Below, piece by piece: positions 44,273 through 54,153 of a stretch of 64,000 nt of DNA. The stretch is from Hyaloraphidium curvatum. Taxonomy: Eukaryota; Monoblepharomycota; Hyaloraphidiomycetes; Hyaloraphidiales; Hyaloraphidiaceae. Below the pieces are notes generated by a model that worked only from the letters and a program-made list of their open reading frames with translations, did no database searches and had not been told where the DNA came from. Numbering within the stretch: the stretch's first letter is position 1; every line of letters starts with the position of its first letter. Both the position numbers and the translations under genes were made by a program. The stretch spans positions 620,001 through 684,000 of the forward strand of contig JAIVFI010000022.1 in the NCBI GenBank assembly GCA_025558095.1. Reading direction: 5' to 3'.

Positions 44273-44859
44273 GACCGCCGCGGGCGACGCCGGTGCGGAC
44301 GGATCTGCCGCGCAAAGCGCAGGATCTGGCCGCCTTGGACCCCGGCCGCCCTCGGCACACCTCTCCGGGAACTCTCCCCCTCCTTTCCCTCCCTCCTTCG
44401 CTTTCGACCCCTCTTCCCTCCTTCGGACGCTTCCCAACCTCATCTTTGGACCCTCCCACCTCCCCCCCACCCCCCCTTTCCTCCCCACACCCATCTATCG
44501 GACATTGTGACATTGCGCTCCACCGGCACCCCTCTCCCGCTTTTTTTCGGACCGCGAACCCCGAATCCGCAAGGACTTGGAGCGATGGATTGGCAGAAAC
44601 GGCACGGACGGACGATCGGCATCGATTTGTAGGGTAATGAATCCGGATTGTTGGTTTCCCGCAGGAGTTGCCCCCGTCGCTCTCCGCCGGTTACGTCCGG
44701 CGGGACTCTGACGGCATCCCCAAGTCTGCTGCCGTGGCATCTGCTCATCTGCTCCCGATCTTGCCTGGCCGCGCCCTTCTTCCCCTTTCTCGGCCGATCG
44801 CCGCAACAACGCCTGTGGCTGTGCAAAGACTCCGAGTGCCCGTCCGCGGTCCACGATGC
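44273..44859. other. Intergenic, pyrimidine-rich
   Basis: Bases 44350-44500 are strongly C/T-rich. The rest has no recognised feature. The 5' end of the broken methyltransferase may lie in the last 150 bases. Confidence 0.45.
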
Positions 44860-45770
44860 CCCCCGCGCCCACGCCAGACCCTTCCTCGCCGGCGTCGTCG
44901 CCACGCACCCGCCCGCCGTGCTCCGCAGCTTCTTCGGCGCGGGGCTCGAGGCGCGGTCCGCAATCCCGGGGTACCGCGCGCTCCCTTAAGAAGAATGGCC
45001 CGACGCGTTCCTGCCCTCCGTGCTCGAAGGCAAGGACGACACCGCGGTGCTCGACGTCGGGTGCCGCAAAGGGCAGCCTGCTGCGGCGGCTCGTCGCCCC
45101 GCTGCTGGCCGGGAAGGAGGCGCGGCTCGTCGGCGTCAATCCGTCGGGGGGGCTGGTCCCCATGGCGGGGGAGCTGGCGGCCGCCGAGGGGCTGGCGATG
45201 GAGTTCAAGGCGGGTACGGCGGAAGATGCGGGTGTGCACGACGCGGATGCGGTCCTGTGCGTGACCGTCACCTTGGTGCGTTGGACGGCCGTTGAGATCA
45301 GGCGGGGGAGCCGGGACTGACCTTGCTCCCGCTGCGGGACAGCACGTTGCAGATCCGGCGGCTCTGGTCGAATCGCTGTTCCGCTGTGTCAAGCCCGGCG
45401 GCGTCGTCGCGCTGTTTGACCAGTCCGTTCCCGCCCCGACCGACCCTCCCTCCTCCACTCCTGACCAAGCCTCCCGCACGCTCCACGCAGGGACTTCACC
45501 ACCCTCACGGTCCACCTCGCCCCATCCCTCCTCCCGGCCTTTTCCGCCGTCCACGGCGCAAACTGGCGCCTCCGCCTGACCACCGGCGACGCCGGTCGGC
45601 GGCTTTTCCCCCTCCTCGCATCGTCCACTTTTGCTGTTCCCGGGTCGGCACAAGCGACCTCGAACTCAAACTGGTATCCGGGCGTGTGCCCGTCCTTTCG
45701 GGGGGCGGCGGCCGATGCGCGGACCGCGAGAAGCAAGGCCCCTTCCGGATCGAGAGGAAGCAAGATGTGA
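44860..45770 (+). pseudogene. SAM-dependent methyltransferase with nonsense and frameshift
   Basis: A methyltransferase-like sequence starting around HARPFLAGVVATHPPAVLR. It meets an in-frame TAA at about 44987 (before EEWPDAFLPSVLEG), then motif I TAVLDVGC, then a one-base shift near 45070, after which SLLRRLVAPLLAGKEARLVG and VHDADAVLCVTVTL continue. Two introns with ordinary sites (about 45270-45343 and 45424-45490) then join HVADPAALVESLFRCVKPGG, ALFDQS and DFTTLTVHLAPSLL, to a stop at 45770. The 3' part looks intact, so the damage is limited to the 5' part. True start not seen. Different family from the gene at 41537. Convergent with the kinase, 41 bases apart. Confidence 0.5.
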
Positions 45771-45811
45771 TTCACTGGTACCGTCGGATCGAGTGCCAAC
45801 ATCAACAGCAT

Positions 45812-47083
45812 CTACGCAGCAGCAACCCGCAGCCGCCTCGCCCGCGCGAACCACCGCCCCGGGTCAAACCTCCTCGCCCGCCGCGGCTTGTCCGCCGCCT
45901 GAAGTTCCACCACCGACTCCGAGATCGGCACCTTGCCCGACGCCGGGCCGGCCTCCCATTCCCCGACAGTCCCGTCGCTCTCGTCGCCCGAGTCCGCGGC
46001 ATCCAGCGACGCCAGGTACCCCGGCAGCGCCAGCGCCAGCTCCGTCCTCGCCGCCTCCGCCGCCCTGCGCGGATCGAACGCCGAGGAGGGCAGCTTGGGC
46101 AGCTTCCCCACACTGCGCACCGGCGCCCTTTCCGGCGCGACGTCCGCGAGCCAGGGGTGCTCCAGCAGCGAACTCGCGGAGATTTTCCCCTCGTTCCGCG
46201 CATCCAGCACCAGCGCGAGGAACGCATTGGCTCCGTCCGAGGCACCGTCCACGGGCTGCGGCGGGCCGCGTGCGACCTCGGCCTGCAAGTCCAAGGGTTC
46301 CTCGTGCCGGAACGGGAAGAAACCCGTGAGCAATCCGTGCGCGAGCACCCCTGCCGCCCAGAGATCCTGGTGCCCCCTGCGCGCGGGATACGGGGATCCC
46401 CTGCAGACGAGCCGGAGCAGGCCGGGGGAGGCGTAGTGGATGCACCCCACGGGCTCGTCGAGCAGGGTGAGGGAATCGAAGAAGGTCGCGAGGCCGAAGT
46501 CGATCAGGCTCAGGGTGTGGGTGGAGGGGTCGTACAGGACGTTGTCCATCTTGACGTCCCTGTGCAGCACCCCGTGCGCGTGCGCGTGGCGGAGGGCCTC
46601 GAGCAGTTCGGCGACAATGACCCGGGCTTCGGCCTCGGGAAGCTTGCCTCCGGGATGGCTGTTGACGTACGCAAACAGCTCCTCCCCCGGCGCGCGGCCA
46701 AAGATGGCATGCACCGCATCGCTCGTCTTCGCGACGTCCAGCAGTGGCGGCACGCTCCGATGCGGCGGCAGATGCGCGAGCACCCTCGCCTCGCGCAGGG
46801 CAAAGAACAGGTTCCTCGGGGAGCCCGACGGGGTGGTCTTGGCCACCGCGACACCGCGAGGGCCGCGGGCGAGGCGGACGGAGGAGAAGGCGCCCGAGCC
46901 CAGGAAGCGGCCGGTCTGCCACTCTCCCGTCAGTCCGTGGATAGTGGGGCCGTTGCACTCGTCGGGGCAGACGGGGGAGGGGGTCGACGGCCGCGCCGCT
47001 TGGACACGGTCGTCGCAGAGGGTGCAGCTCGACTCGCGGTCGGTTGCTATCGGGGTCTCCATGGCTTCGGTTTCGGGTGTCAT
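45812..47083 (-). CDS. Serine/threonine protein kinase, single exon
   Basis: 423 residues from ATG 47083 (MTPETEAMETPIA); an in-frame upstream ATG at 47236 would add a leader with no features. Kinase motifs are complete through the active site: glycine loop LGSGAFSSV (61-69), Lys82 in VAVAKTT, Glu98 in ALREARVL, HRDVKMDN (174-181) and DFGLA from 195. The APE motif is degenerate (ASPGLL), and the following region has QDLWAAGVLAHGLLTG. Resembles fungal Ran1/Ksp1-like cytosolic kinases in its HRDVKMDNVLYD signature. The C-terminal ~100 residues are acidic then basic (RRARRFDPGRWFARARR). A CTLCDD...CPDEC cysteine set precedes the domain. Confidence 0.88.
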   Translation of the reverse strand: MTPETEAMETPIATDRESSCTLCDDRVQAARPSTPSPVCPDECNGPTIHGLTGEWQTGRFLGSGAFSSVRLARGPRGVAVAKTTPSGSPRNLFFALREARVLAHLPPHRSVPPLLDVAKTSDAVHAIFGRAPGEELFAYVNSHPGGKLPEAEARVIVAELLEALRHAHAHGVLHRDVKMDNVLYDPSTHTLSLIDFGLATFFDSLTLLDEPVGCIHYASPGLLRLVCRGSPYPARRGHQDLWAAGVLAHGLLTGFFPFRHEEPLDLQAEVARGPPQPVDGASDGANAFLALVLDARNEGKISASSLLEHPWLADVAPERAPVRSVGKLPKLPSSAFDPRRAAEAARTELALALPGYLASLDAADSGDESDGTVGEWEAGPASGKVPISESVVELQAADKPRRARRFDPGRWFARARRLRVAAA

Positions 47084-48960
47084 GTCGATGTTTCGATGAG
47101 GTGCAGCCGTCGTCGTCCGCGGAGATAGATCCGCGCGGATGAATGGGCGATTGGCGGAAGCGCCGCCCCCGCCGGCCGGCCCCCAGCTCGGATAATCGTT
47201 CCCCGCCCAGACATGCAGCGACGCGGTCGGGACCAAACACCGCCGGCAGGCTCACTATGATCAGCCAATCCCATCCTGCAGTGTCGTTCTTCGTGCGTGC
47301 ACGCTGCATGCACCCGGAGGTTCCTCCGCGGAGCTCGGCATGGATCCGGGCGGAACCGTGATTTCCCGTGGCGGAGATCAACCGTCCGCGCCGATTGCGC
47401 CCTCGTTCCGCCGAGAAAGGACATTACCGCTCAATGACGTGGAGGTTAATCCGGGTCAACAGGGGCGTCTGGGTGTTGAGGCCGGACGGGGGCGCCGGGA
47501 CTGGAGTTGCGCCGCGCCGCATCTTGCGTGTTCCCAATCCCGGCGTCCCACCATCTGGTATCTGCAAGAGATACACAGCTCGGAAATAGAGATAGTCTCG
47601 AAGTCGGGCATCTTCCACGGATGTATGCTCATCTGTCTCGCACGGTAAGGAAACAACGGCTCGCCGTTGCTCTCCTGCTGCTCCCGATCCACGGCGGGGT
47701 ACCGGACGCCGCGGAGTAGTCGCGGCGACGCTCGAGACCGTGTGCCCCGGTTAGGAACGTTAGGTGAGGGAGCCTGGAGTCGAGCAAGGTCCCGATCCCG
47801 GCATTGGCTGTGGGGTCCGCGAAGGGCACGGTCGGGCAGGAGGGCGGACCCGGGCACGAGGCTCGATCGGGCGAGGAGGCAGGGGGTCCTGTCCGCTGCC
47901 GGTGCGTCCTTTTCACTTGGAAACGCAAGTGCCTTTTGCCCTCGGGGATTGGCGAAACGCCGCTGGGATCTAGGGATTTCCCGCACCGTCGTGGAGGGAG
48001 CCTTCGCGGTTCTGAACGTGCGCGAGCTGCACCTCGCAGGCGTACATGGTGGACGTCAGCGCCATGCGCCCCCTCGCGGTGATCTGCGTCGCGCTTCGGG
48101 GGGCGTGAACGTTGCGCGATGCATCACGGACCTTAACCAGGAGGACGGACGTGGACACCATCACCAGGTTGATCGTGGGCCTCGTGGCCGGTGTGCCCGC
48201 GTCGCTCATTGGTCATCAGATCTCTATCACAGGCGCTGAGTCAGCGCCGCCCACACTGATCAGATCAACCTCGCTCTCCCACAAACTGCATAGATAAGTG
48301 TCATCTATAACCCCCGCATCGTTTAGAACGGTTCCTACGCTACGCACCGCTGCGCTGGACCAACCACATCTCGCGCAGCTCGGTCACCAGGTCCTGAACC
48401 CGGATTAGCAGCTCGTCCTCGCTCCGTGCCGGCCCCCTCGGACCCGATCCATCAGGCAGCGGAACGGCTGCAGCTCGTCCTTTGTCATCCGCAGTCGCCT
48501 GTCTGCGCGGGATCGTGCACGATCGGCGCATGCGCCCGGCGGCGGCTGAATCGGGGTCAATCCCCTTTCCATTCCTGGGCCCCCTTGGGGCCAGGGCCGA
48601 TCCGTCTGCTCAAGGGAAACACAGCGCCGATAGAAATGCCCCGCCGATCGAACCGCCGATGCGATGTCTGCCCTTGTTCCAGAACAGCTGGGTGAGGGGC
48701 GGTCGGGGGTAGTCATTCATGCTAGACTCGCCCCGTCCAGCACGCACATGCGACCTTCTCGTCGCCAAGTTCGATCCCAGATTATTGTGCCGTAGTGGGA
48801 CTTTGCGATGCACGTTGACCGACTTCTGGCCCACATTTGGATTGCACCGGGTTCCGGCCCGCGCTCGGCGGGATCGGCGCGTGCGGCGCCCGGCCGCTGA
48901 CGAGTCCAGACCGAGTCCCTGGTCCGCCACCCCGCGCCCACGCCCGAACCACCCGCGGCA
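47084..48960. other. Long region without a confident gene
   Basis: About 1.9 kb between divergently placed genes. On the minus strand a short hydrophobic frame (TINLVMVSTSVLLVK, near 48180) can be joined by a 46-nt GT-AG intron to ARGRMALTSTMYACEVQLAH. A helical segment (DELLIRVQDLVTELREMW) lies at 48340-48420. These could be pieces of a small spliced gene, but I cannot connect a start to a stop. Nothing else recognisable. Confidence 0.35.
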
Positions 48961-51326
48961 ATGGCGGCGTGGGAGGCGGCGCTCTCAGGGGAGGACGGCG
49001 AGGACGGCTACGACTGGCAGGCGCTGGTCGTGCGTGCGGTGGCGGGGCACGGGGCGGCGGCGGTGGCGGCGGCGTTGGCGGCGCCGGCCGACGGGACGCC
49101 CTCGGCGCGGGCGGGCTCCGATGGCCCGGGCGGGGGCTCCGATGGCCTCGGCGGCGGTCTCAGCGGGGACGGCGTGCGGTGGGCGCTGTCGCCGCTGGCG
49201 CTGGAGCGGGCGGCCCTGTCGCAGAAGGAGGGCGGCGACGCCGACGACGACGGCTCGGAGACCTCGGCCGGCGACCTGGCGACCGGCGGATCCGAGGCGA
49301 ACCTGACGCTGGTCTCGGCACACTCGGGCCACTCGGCGCACTCGGGCGACTCGGCGCACTCGGCGCCGCCCGCCCCCGGCTACGGCAGGCGGCCGACCCC
49401 GCACGCCCTGCACGCCGCCACGGCCCTCCCGAACATCAAGGGCGGCTCGGACTCGCTGCTCGAGTTCCTGGTCAGGAGCTCGTCGGGCGTGCCCCCTGCC
49501 GCCCGGGCGGCCGCCGCCCACCTCGCCCTGCAGACCGCCGTGCGCCGCTCCCGCCCCCTCGAACCGCGCAGCCTGATCCCCCCGCCGGACCTGGGCCCCG
49601 GCGCGCCCCCCATCTCCGAGCTGCTGGACATGGCCGTCGAGGCGCAGTGGGCCCTCGCCCACCCCGTCTACCCGATCCTGCACCGCCCCTCGTTCGAGCG
49701 CGCCATGCGCGGGCTGCCCTCGTGCTACCCGCGCCGCCCGCTCGCCCTCCTGTACGCCGTCGCGGCCATCGGCGCCCGCGGGCTGCCGGTCCCGGAGCCG
49801 CAGCGCAACATCTTTGCCCGGTGGTGCTGCGACCGCGCCCGCGAGACGCTGCTGGACCGCGACCCCGGGGACCTGGAGGCCGCGCAGGCGCTGCTGGGCC
49901 TGGCCAACGTGCTCATCGTCGCCGGCGTGCCGCAGCGGCTGTACCCGCTGATCGTGCGGCTGGTGCGGTCCAGCGAGCACCTGGCGAGGACGGTGGAGCC
50001 CGGGTTCCCGTCGACGCCGGACGCGTGGATCAGGAGGGAGCTCGTCCTCCGCCTGCGCATCTTCGTCTCGTGCGTCGACCTCGCCGTCGCCAAGCACTCG
50101 GGGCGCCCGGTGATGGGCTCGTACTTCCACCAGCACGCGTGGCCCGCGCCGGCGTCGGAGCACTTTTTCGACGACCCGGACACCGAAGGGGCGCACGCGC
50201 TGCTTTCCGAGCTCGTGGCAAAGCGGGGCGAGCCCACGGTGCAGTTTGGACGCAGGGGGTGGGCGGCGGCCTCGGCGGCCGTGCGCGCGCTGGCCGGCTC
50301 CCCGTTTGGCGGCGGCGCCTCGGTCCTGTGCCTGATGCACCTGGCCAACTACGTCCGCTTCCTGCACATCTCCGCCTCCCCCCCTCCCCCTCCCCCTCCC
50401 GGTGGCCCCCCTCCCGCCGGCCCACCTCCCCCGGGCGCACCCCCCGCCCGTCCCGACCCCGCGAAAGCCCGCAACCTCGCCGCCTTCGTCTCCACCCTCT
50501 CCGACCTCGTCCTCACCTCGCTGCCACCCGACATCGGCGGCCCCCTCTCCCGCGGCGACGCCGCGCCGCTCTTCTCCCTCGGCGCCCGCTACTTCCCGCA
50601 CCCCGCGCACCCCTTCACCGCAGCGCAGTCCCTGCTGTTCGCCGAGGCCCACGCGGCCGAGGGCTTCATGCACGCGGGGTTCCCGTCGTCGGCGCTGGCG
50701 CGCTGCGGCCGCATCGCCGGGATCCTCTCGGCGTGCCTCTCCCGCGACCCCGAGATGCGCTGGGCGCACCACGTCGTCCTGCCGCCGCTGTACACCGTGG
50801 GGAGGATCACCCTGGGCGCGCTGGCGGGAATGCGCACGAGCCCGGCGTTCGAGGGGGACAGGGAGCGCGGGGAGAGGGAAGGGCGGATCGCGGAGGCGGA
50901 GGGGTGGGTGAGGCTCGTCGGGGTGTGCCTGGGAAGGATGGGGAGGATATACGGGCTGCTGCGTGGGTTCTCCCGCCTGCTTCCACGCGGGTGGCGCACT
51001 GACCTGCAGGGTTCCCAGCGAGGAAGCTCGCGCAGCTGTTTGCAAAGGACATGCGCGACGCCGGCGTGCAGCCCGACCCGCAACCTGCCGCACGCCACGC
51101 GGCGACGGAGGACGACGGCGAGACGGTGGAGATACCGGACGAACCCGAGCACGCCGAGGAGGACAGGGGCGAGGCGAAGTTCTTCATGGACGTGGCGCTG
51201 TCCTCGGCCGGCGGCGCGCTGCCGGGGTTGCGGAGGACCGGGACGGGGTCGGATGTGGGGAGCGTGGGGTCGGATGCGGTCGGTGGGGATGGGAGGGAGG
51301 GGAGGAGGGCGAGGGGGAGGGGGTGA
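48961..51326 (+). CDS. Fungal transcription-factor-domain protein (no zinc cluster), member 1
   Basis: Two exons (48961-50962, 51010-51326) give 772 residues, exactly in frame. The central region is the fungal-specific transcription factor (MHR) domain. HPVYPILHRPSFERAM is its usual entry motif, followed by RPLALLYAVAAIGARG, RWCCDRARETLL, VANVLIVAGVPQRLYPL-like helices, and ELVLRLRIFVSCVDLAVAKHSGRP. No Zn2Cys6 cluster is present anywhere, although this domain is nearly always paired with one. The N-terminus is acidic and Gly/Ala-rich with a HSGHSAHSGDSAHSA repeat. A proline-only stretch interrupts the domain near 50380-50460. Paralogue at 58171-60173, with the intron at the same place. May regulate via a partner protein (inference). 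Confidence 0.85.
49318..49366. repeat. Short tandem repeat coding HS(G/A)
   Basis: Units near CACTCGGGC(G/C)ACTCGG repeat within the N-terminal part of the transcription-factor-domain gene, giving alternating His-Ser-Gly and His-Ser-Ala. Confidence 0.7.
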
Positions 51327-51496
51327 GGTTGCGGGCGGAGCGGGAGGCGCCGGGAAGGCCGTGGACCTATGTCTGGACAAAGGAATTGAGGCGCCTTCCC
51401 AAATCGAGATTATGCATCCCTCGTGATACAATGCGGATCGACGTGCGAATTAAATACGGGGACGCGCTGCAACTCGGGCGTCCGACCAACCCGTGT

Positions 51497-52020
51497 TCAC
51501 TCGTCCCCCTCACCCCCCTCGTCCCCCTCCCCCTCGTAGACATCCCCGTGCTCCTCCAGCTCCACCAGCGTCCCCCCGAACTTGAACCCCAGCACCCTCA
51601 CCCCGCCCTCCCCCTCGAACAGCCAGTTTGCCTCGAGCGTGCCGACGGCGCCGTCGTCCCCGCGCGCGGGGATGTCCACCCTTATCTCCTCGTGCTGCAC
51701 GCCGGCGTCGCCCTTGTCGTCCTTGACCGCGATGCGGGCCCAGGCTTCGAGCTGCGGATCGGGTTGCGCGCGTCAGGACGCGTCCCGCTCGCGCGCGGGA
51801 ACGGGGGACCCACCGGGCCGCCCTTGTTCCTGTTGAACCCCTTGAGCGACACGTTGCCCGCGGCGTCGATCGCCAGCTCGACATCGAAATTGTGCCCCGG
51901 TACGGTGCGCTTCCACTTGTCCGCGCCGGAGACGGCGACCACCGTCGGCGGGTCCGAGTCCAGGGGCGCGTCGACCGCGGCGAGGTATTCGAGCGCTTTG
52001 GCGGGGAGGGTGGCGGACAT
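51497..52020 (-). CDS. Small acidic-tailed protein of unknown function
   Basis: Two exons (52020-51814, 51751-51497) give 153 residues, exactly in frame, with a GTGGGT donor. Start MSATLPAKALEYLAAVD. Sequence such as FDVELAIDAAGNVSLKGFNRN and VLGFKFGGTLVELEEHGDVY suggests a compact beta-rich domain. There is no signal peptide or membrane helix. The tail is acidic (YEGEGDEGGEGDE). I recognise no family. Convergent with the transcription-factor-domain gene on its left. Confidence 0.7.
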
Positions 52021-52322
52021 GGTTCCAAGGCGGTGGGAGCGGCGGAGGTGGGGGGAGACGCGTCGAAAGCGGCGAGGGGGAAGGGACTTGCCGATCGGCG
52101 GTCCGAACGGGGGTCCGGCCGGATCCCGCACCTCGTACCTGAACGAAGCACACCCGTTCGCCGTTCCCAAGCTCCCTCTCTATGCGATCGCTACATGCGC
52201 CAACGAAGTATCAATGCAATCTACGACAAAGCTAACCATCTACGTCGCCCGCGACAGAGGTAAAGAATGCAGCGTGTCCTACCAAGCAAGAGCAAACGAC
52301 CCGCGATCGGCATCGCCAGCGG

Positions 52323-53204
52323 TTACTTTCTCCCCGCCGGTGCCTGCAGACCGCCGCACCCCGGCGCGTCGTGAACCAGCAAGGGGCGGGGGAACTGCAC
52401 GAACCCCGAGACGGGCACCGACGACGGCGCCGACGCGCTGCGCTGCCCCATCGGCGCGGGAACCGCGAAGAACGCGGGCAGGGGGGCGGTGGCGGGCGCC
52501 GAGGCGGGGGCGGGAGGGCGGGGGAGGGTGACGGCGATCGGCGGGGCGGGGACCGGGGCGCGGGGCGCGGGGGAGCGCGAGCGCGAGCCGGAGGTGCGCT
52601 TGCCGCCCTGCTGCATCGCCGGGGCGGCGGTGCCGAAGCGGGCCTCGAGGGCGGCGAGGCGCCCGGCGAGGTGGTCGACCCTGCTTGCGAGGATGTCGTC
52701 GTCGCGCACGCCGGTGGCGTACACGGTGGCGAGGTCGGCGCGCAGGGAGGAGAGCTGGCTGCGGAGGTCGGCCAGGTCGGAGGAGGGCGGCTGGGGGCGC
52801 TCGGCGAGGAGAGGGGCGAGGGAGCCGGCGAGGTCCGGGAGGAGGCGGGCGAGCTCGGCGGCGACGGCGGTGCGGATGGCGGCGTCGAAGTCGGCCGAAG
52901 AGGCGGTGGGCAGCTGGGCTGGTTGTCCGGCGCCGGGCAGACCGGGGGGGTGCGGCTGCGCGGGGTCGGAAGCCCTCCGCTGCAGGCTGGGCGCCGAGCT
53001 CGTGCGCTGCCTCGCCCAGCCCTCGCCAGCCTTGTCCCCGTCCGAGCCGGTGCGGTACATTCGGGGCTGGCTCGACAGTGCGACGAGCACGGCGGAGGCG
53101 TCGGCGTGGGCGTCGTCGTCCGAGGGCGCGTCTTCGTCGGGGCGCAGCAGGCCCTCGGCCGCCAGCGCGGCCGCGAGCCGCTCGTGCACGTCGCGCAGCG
53201 GCAT
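52323..53204 (-). CDS. Hypothetical coiled-coil protein
   Basis: Single frame of 293 residues from ATG 53204 (MPLRDVHERLAAALAAEGLL). The middle contains a heptad-like region (DLADLRSQLSSLRADLATVY, then ILASRVDHLAGRLAALEARF) likely to form a coiled coil. The flanks are Ser/Pro/Ala-rich, and a basic RS patch (GKRTSGSRSRSPAPR) follows. No family recognised. Nuclear localisation is possible from the RS patch. Opposite frames over the same span are longer but featureless, so this strand is preferred for its coiled coil and ATG. Confidence 0.5.
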   Translation of the reverse strand: MPLRDVHERLAAALAAEGLLRPDEDAPSDDDAHADASAVLVALSSQPRMYRTGSDGDKAGEGWARQRTSSAPSLQRRASDPAQPHPPGLPGAGQPAQLPTASSADFDAAIRTAVAAELARLLPDLAGSLAPLLAERPQPPSSDLADLRSQLSSLRADLATVYATGVRDDDILASRVDHLAGRLAALEARFGTAAPAMQQGGKRTSGSRSRSPAPRAPVPAPPIAVTLPRPPAPASAPATAPLPAFFAVPAPMGQRSASAPSSVPVSGFVQFPRPLLVHDAPGCGGLQAPAGRK

Positions 53205-54153
53205 GGCGCTCCTGTTCCGACAAGGGGGCGCTCAGAGGTGGTGCGACGGTTGCGTGGGGACGCGTCCCCACCAAGCGCGCTGCGACCGGCCCCGGAGGGC
53301 CGAGCTCGACCGCGGCCTCTTCCTGCCCTCTCGCGCGGCACCGGGTTCGCCGCCTTCGCCGCAGAGCATGGAACGACGCGGGGAGCTTGCGTGCCCCGCC
53401 CCGCGATTTTGCGGTGCCCGCCGTCGACTCGATGGGCTTTCGACTCACCGATCCGCGGAGCCAGTGACGTGGCCCCCGCTCGCCTGGGGATCGGCCGAGC
53501 GGAACGGCACGGGCATGCACAGGGAAGGTCGGGCAGCCATCCCAATCTCTGTAGCACAGTTGGAATTCAGGCACAGGGGTCCATGTCGCCGGCGATGCGA
53601 GGCGGAGCCACCGTGGACTCGATGGGGCCGACTCGACGCATGTCGCCACACTAACCCCCATCACCTCCTTCGGCCGCGCTTTTCCGGCTCGGGGAAGCGT
53701 TGTCGCGCAGAGGACTTTCGCGGGCGCGGCCGGGCAAGGGGCGGGTCACTCGGAGGATGGGGGTGGGCGCCGGCGATGCGACTCCGGGCGCGGTGCGGCC
53801 ACGCTTACCAAGCTCCTGCGGAGCCCGCCCGCAGCCCCAGGCCACCCCATCGCGCCGCAAAGTGGCGATCAATATAAGCAGATCGGACACGTTGCGGTGC
53901 CAATGTCGCGCGCCTGCGTTTCCATCGCTGCCCGATCGCGCGTCCCGGCGCGAGCCGGAACCGGCGCCGCATCTCCGTCGTCCGAAGGCCCCTCATCTTC
54001 CTCCAGCATCCACCCATCCGGTCCATCCCATCACGCCCCGTAAGCATCCGCGAACGCCCTCCTCGCCTCCTCCAGGAACTCGGCCTCGTCCCCTGGCCAC
54101 ACCGCCGTCTTGCTCCGCTCCGATCTCCCTTTCCTGCCCTCCGATCGCATCAG
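53205..54153. other. Intergenic region
   Basis: About 950 bases. On the minus strand at about 54040-54095 a short frame (EAEFLEEARRAFADAYGA then stop) could be a last exon of the disordered-protein gene, but the splice phase did not fit. Nothing else seen. Confidence 0.4.

Noticed and set aside
47237-48960. tRNA or small RNA gene in the long empty region
   Set aside because: I looked for a T-loop GGTTCGA-type box with a paired acceptor stem and found none.
48837-51093. Frames of 721 (plus) and 702 (minus) residues over the transcription-factor-domain gene
   Set aside because: They overlap a gene with clear MHR motifs and an intact exon sum; the competing frames have no recognisable features.
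52371-53877. Long plus-strand frames of 427 and 462 residues
   Set aside because: Low-complexity Gly/Arg/Ala sequence opposite the coiled-coil gene on the minus strand; no start context or domain.
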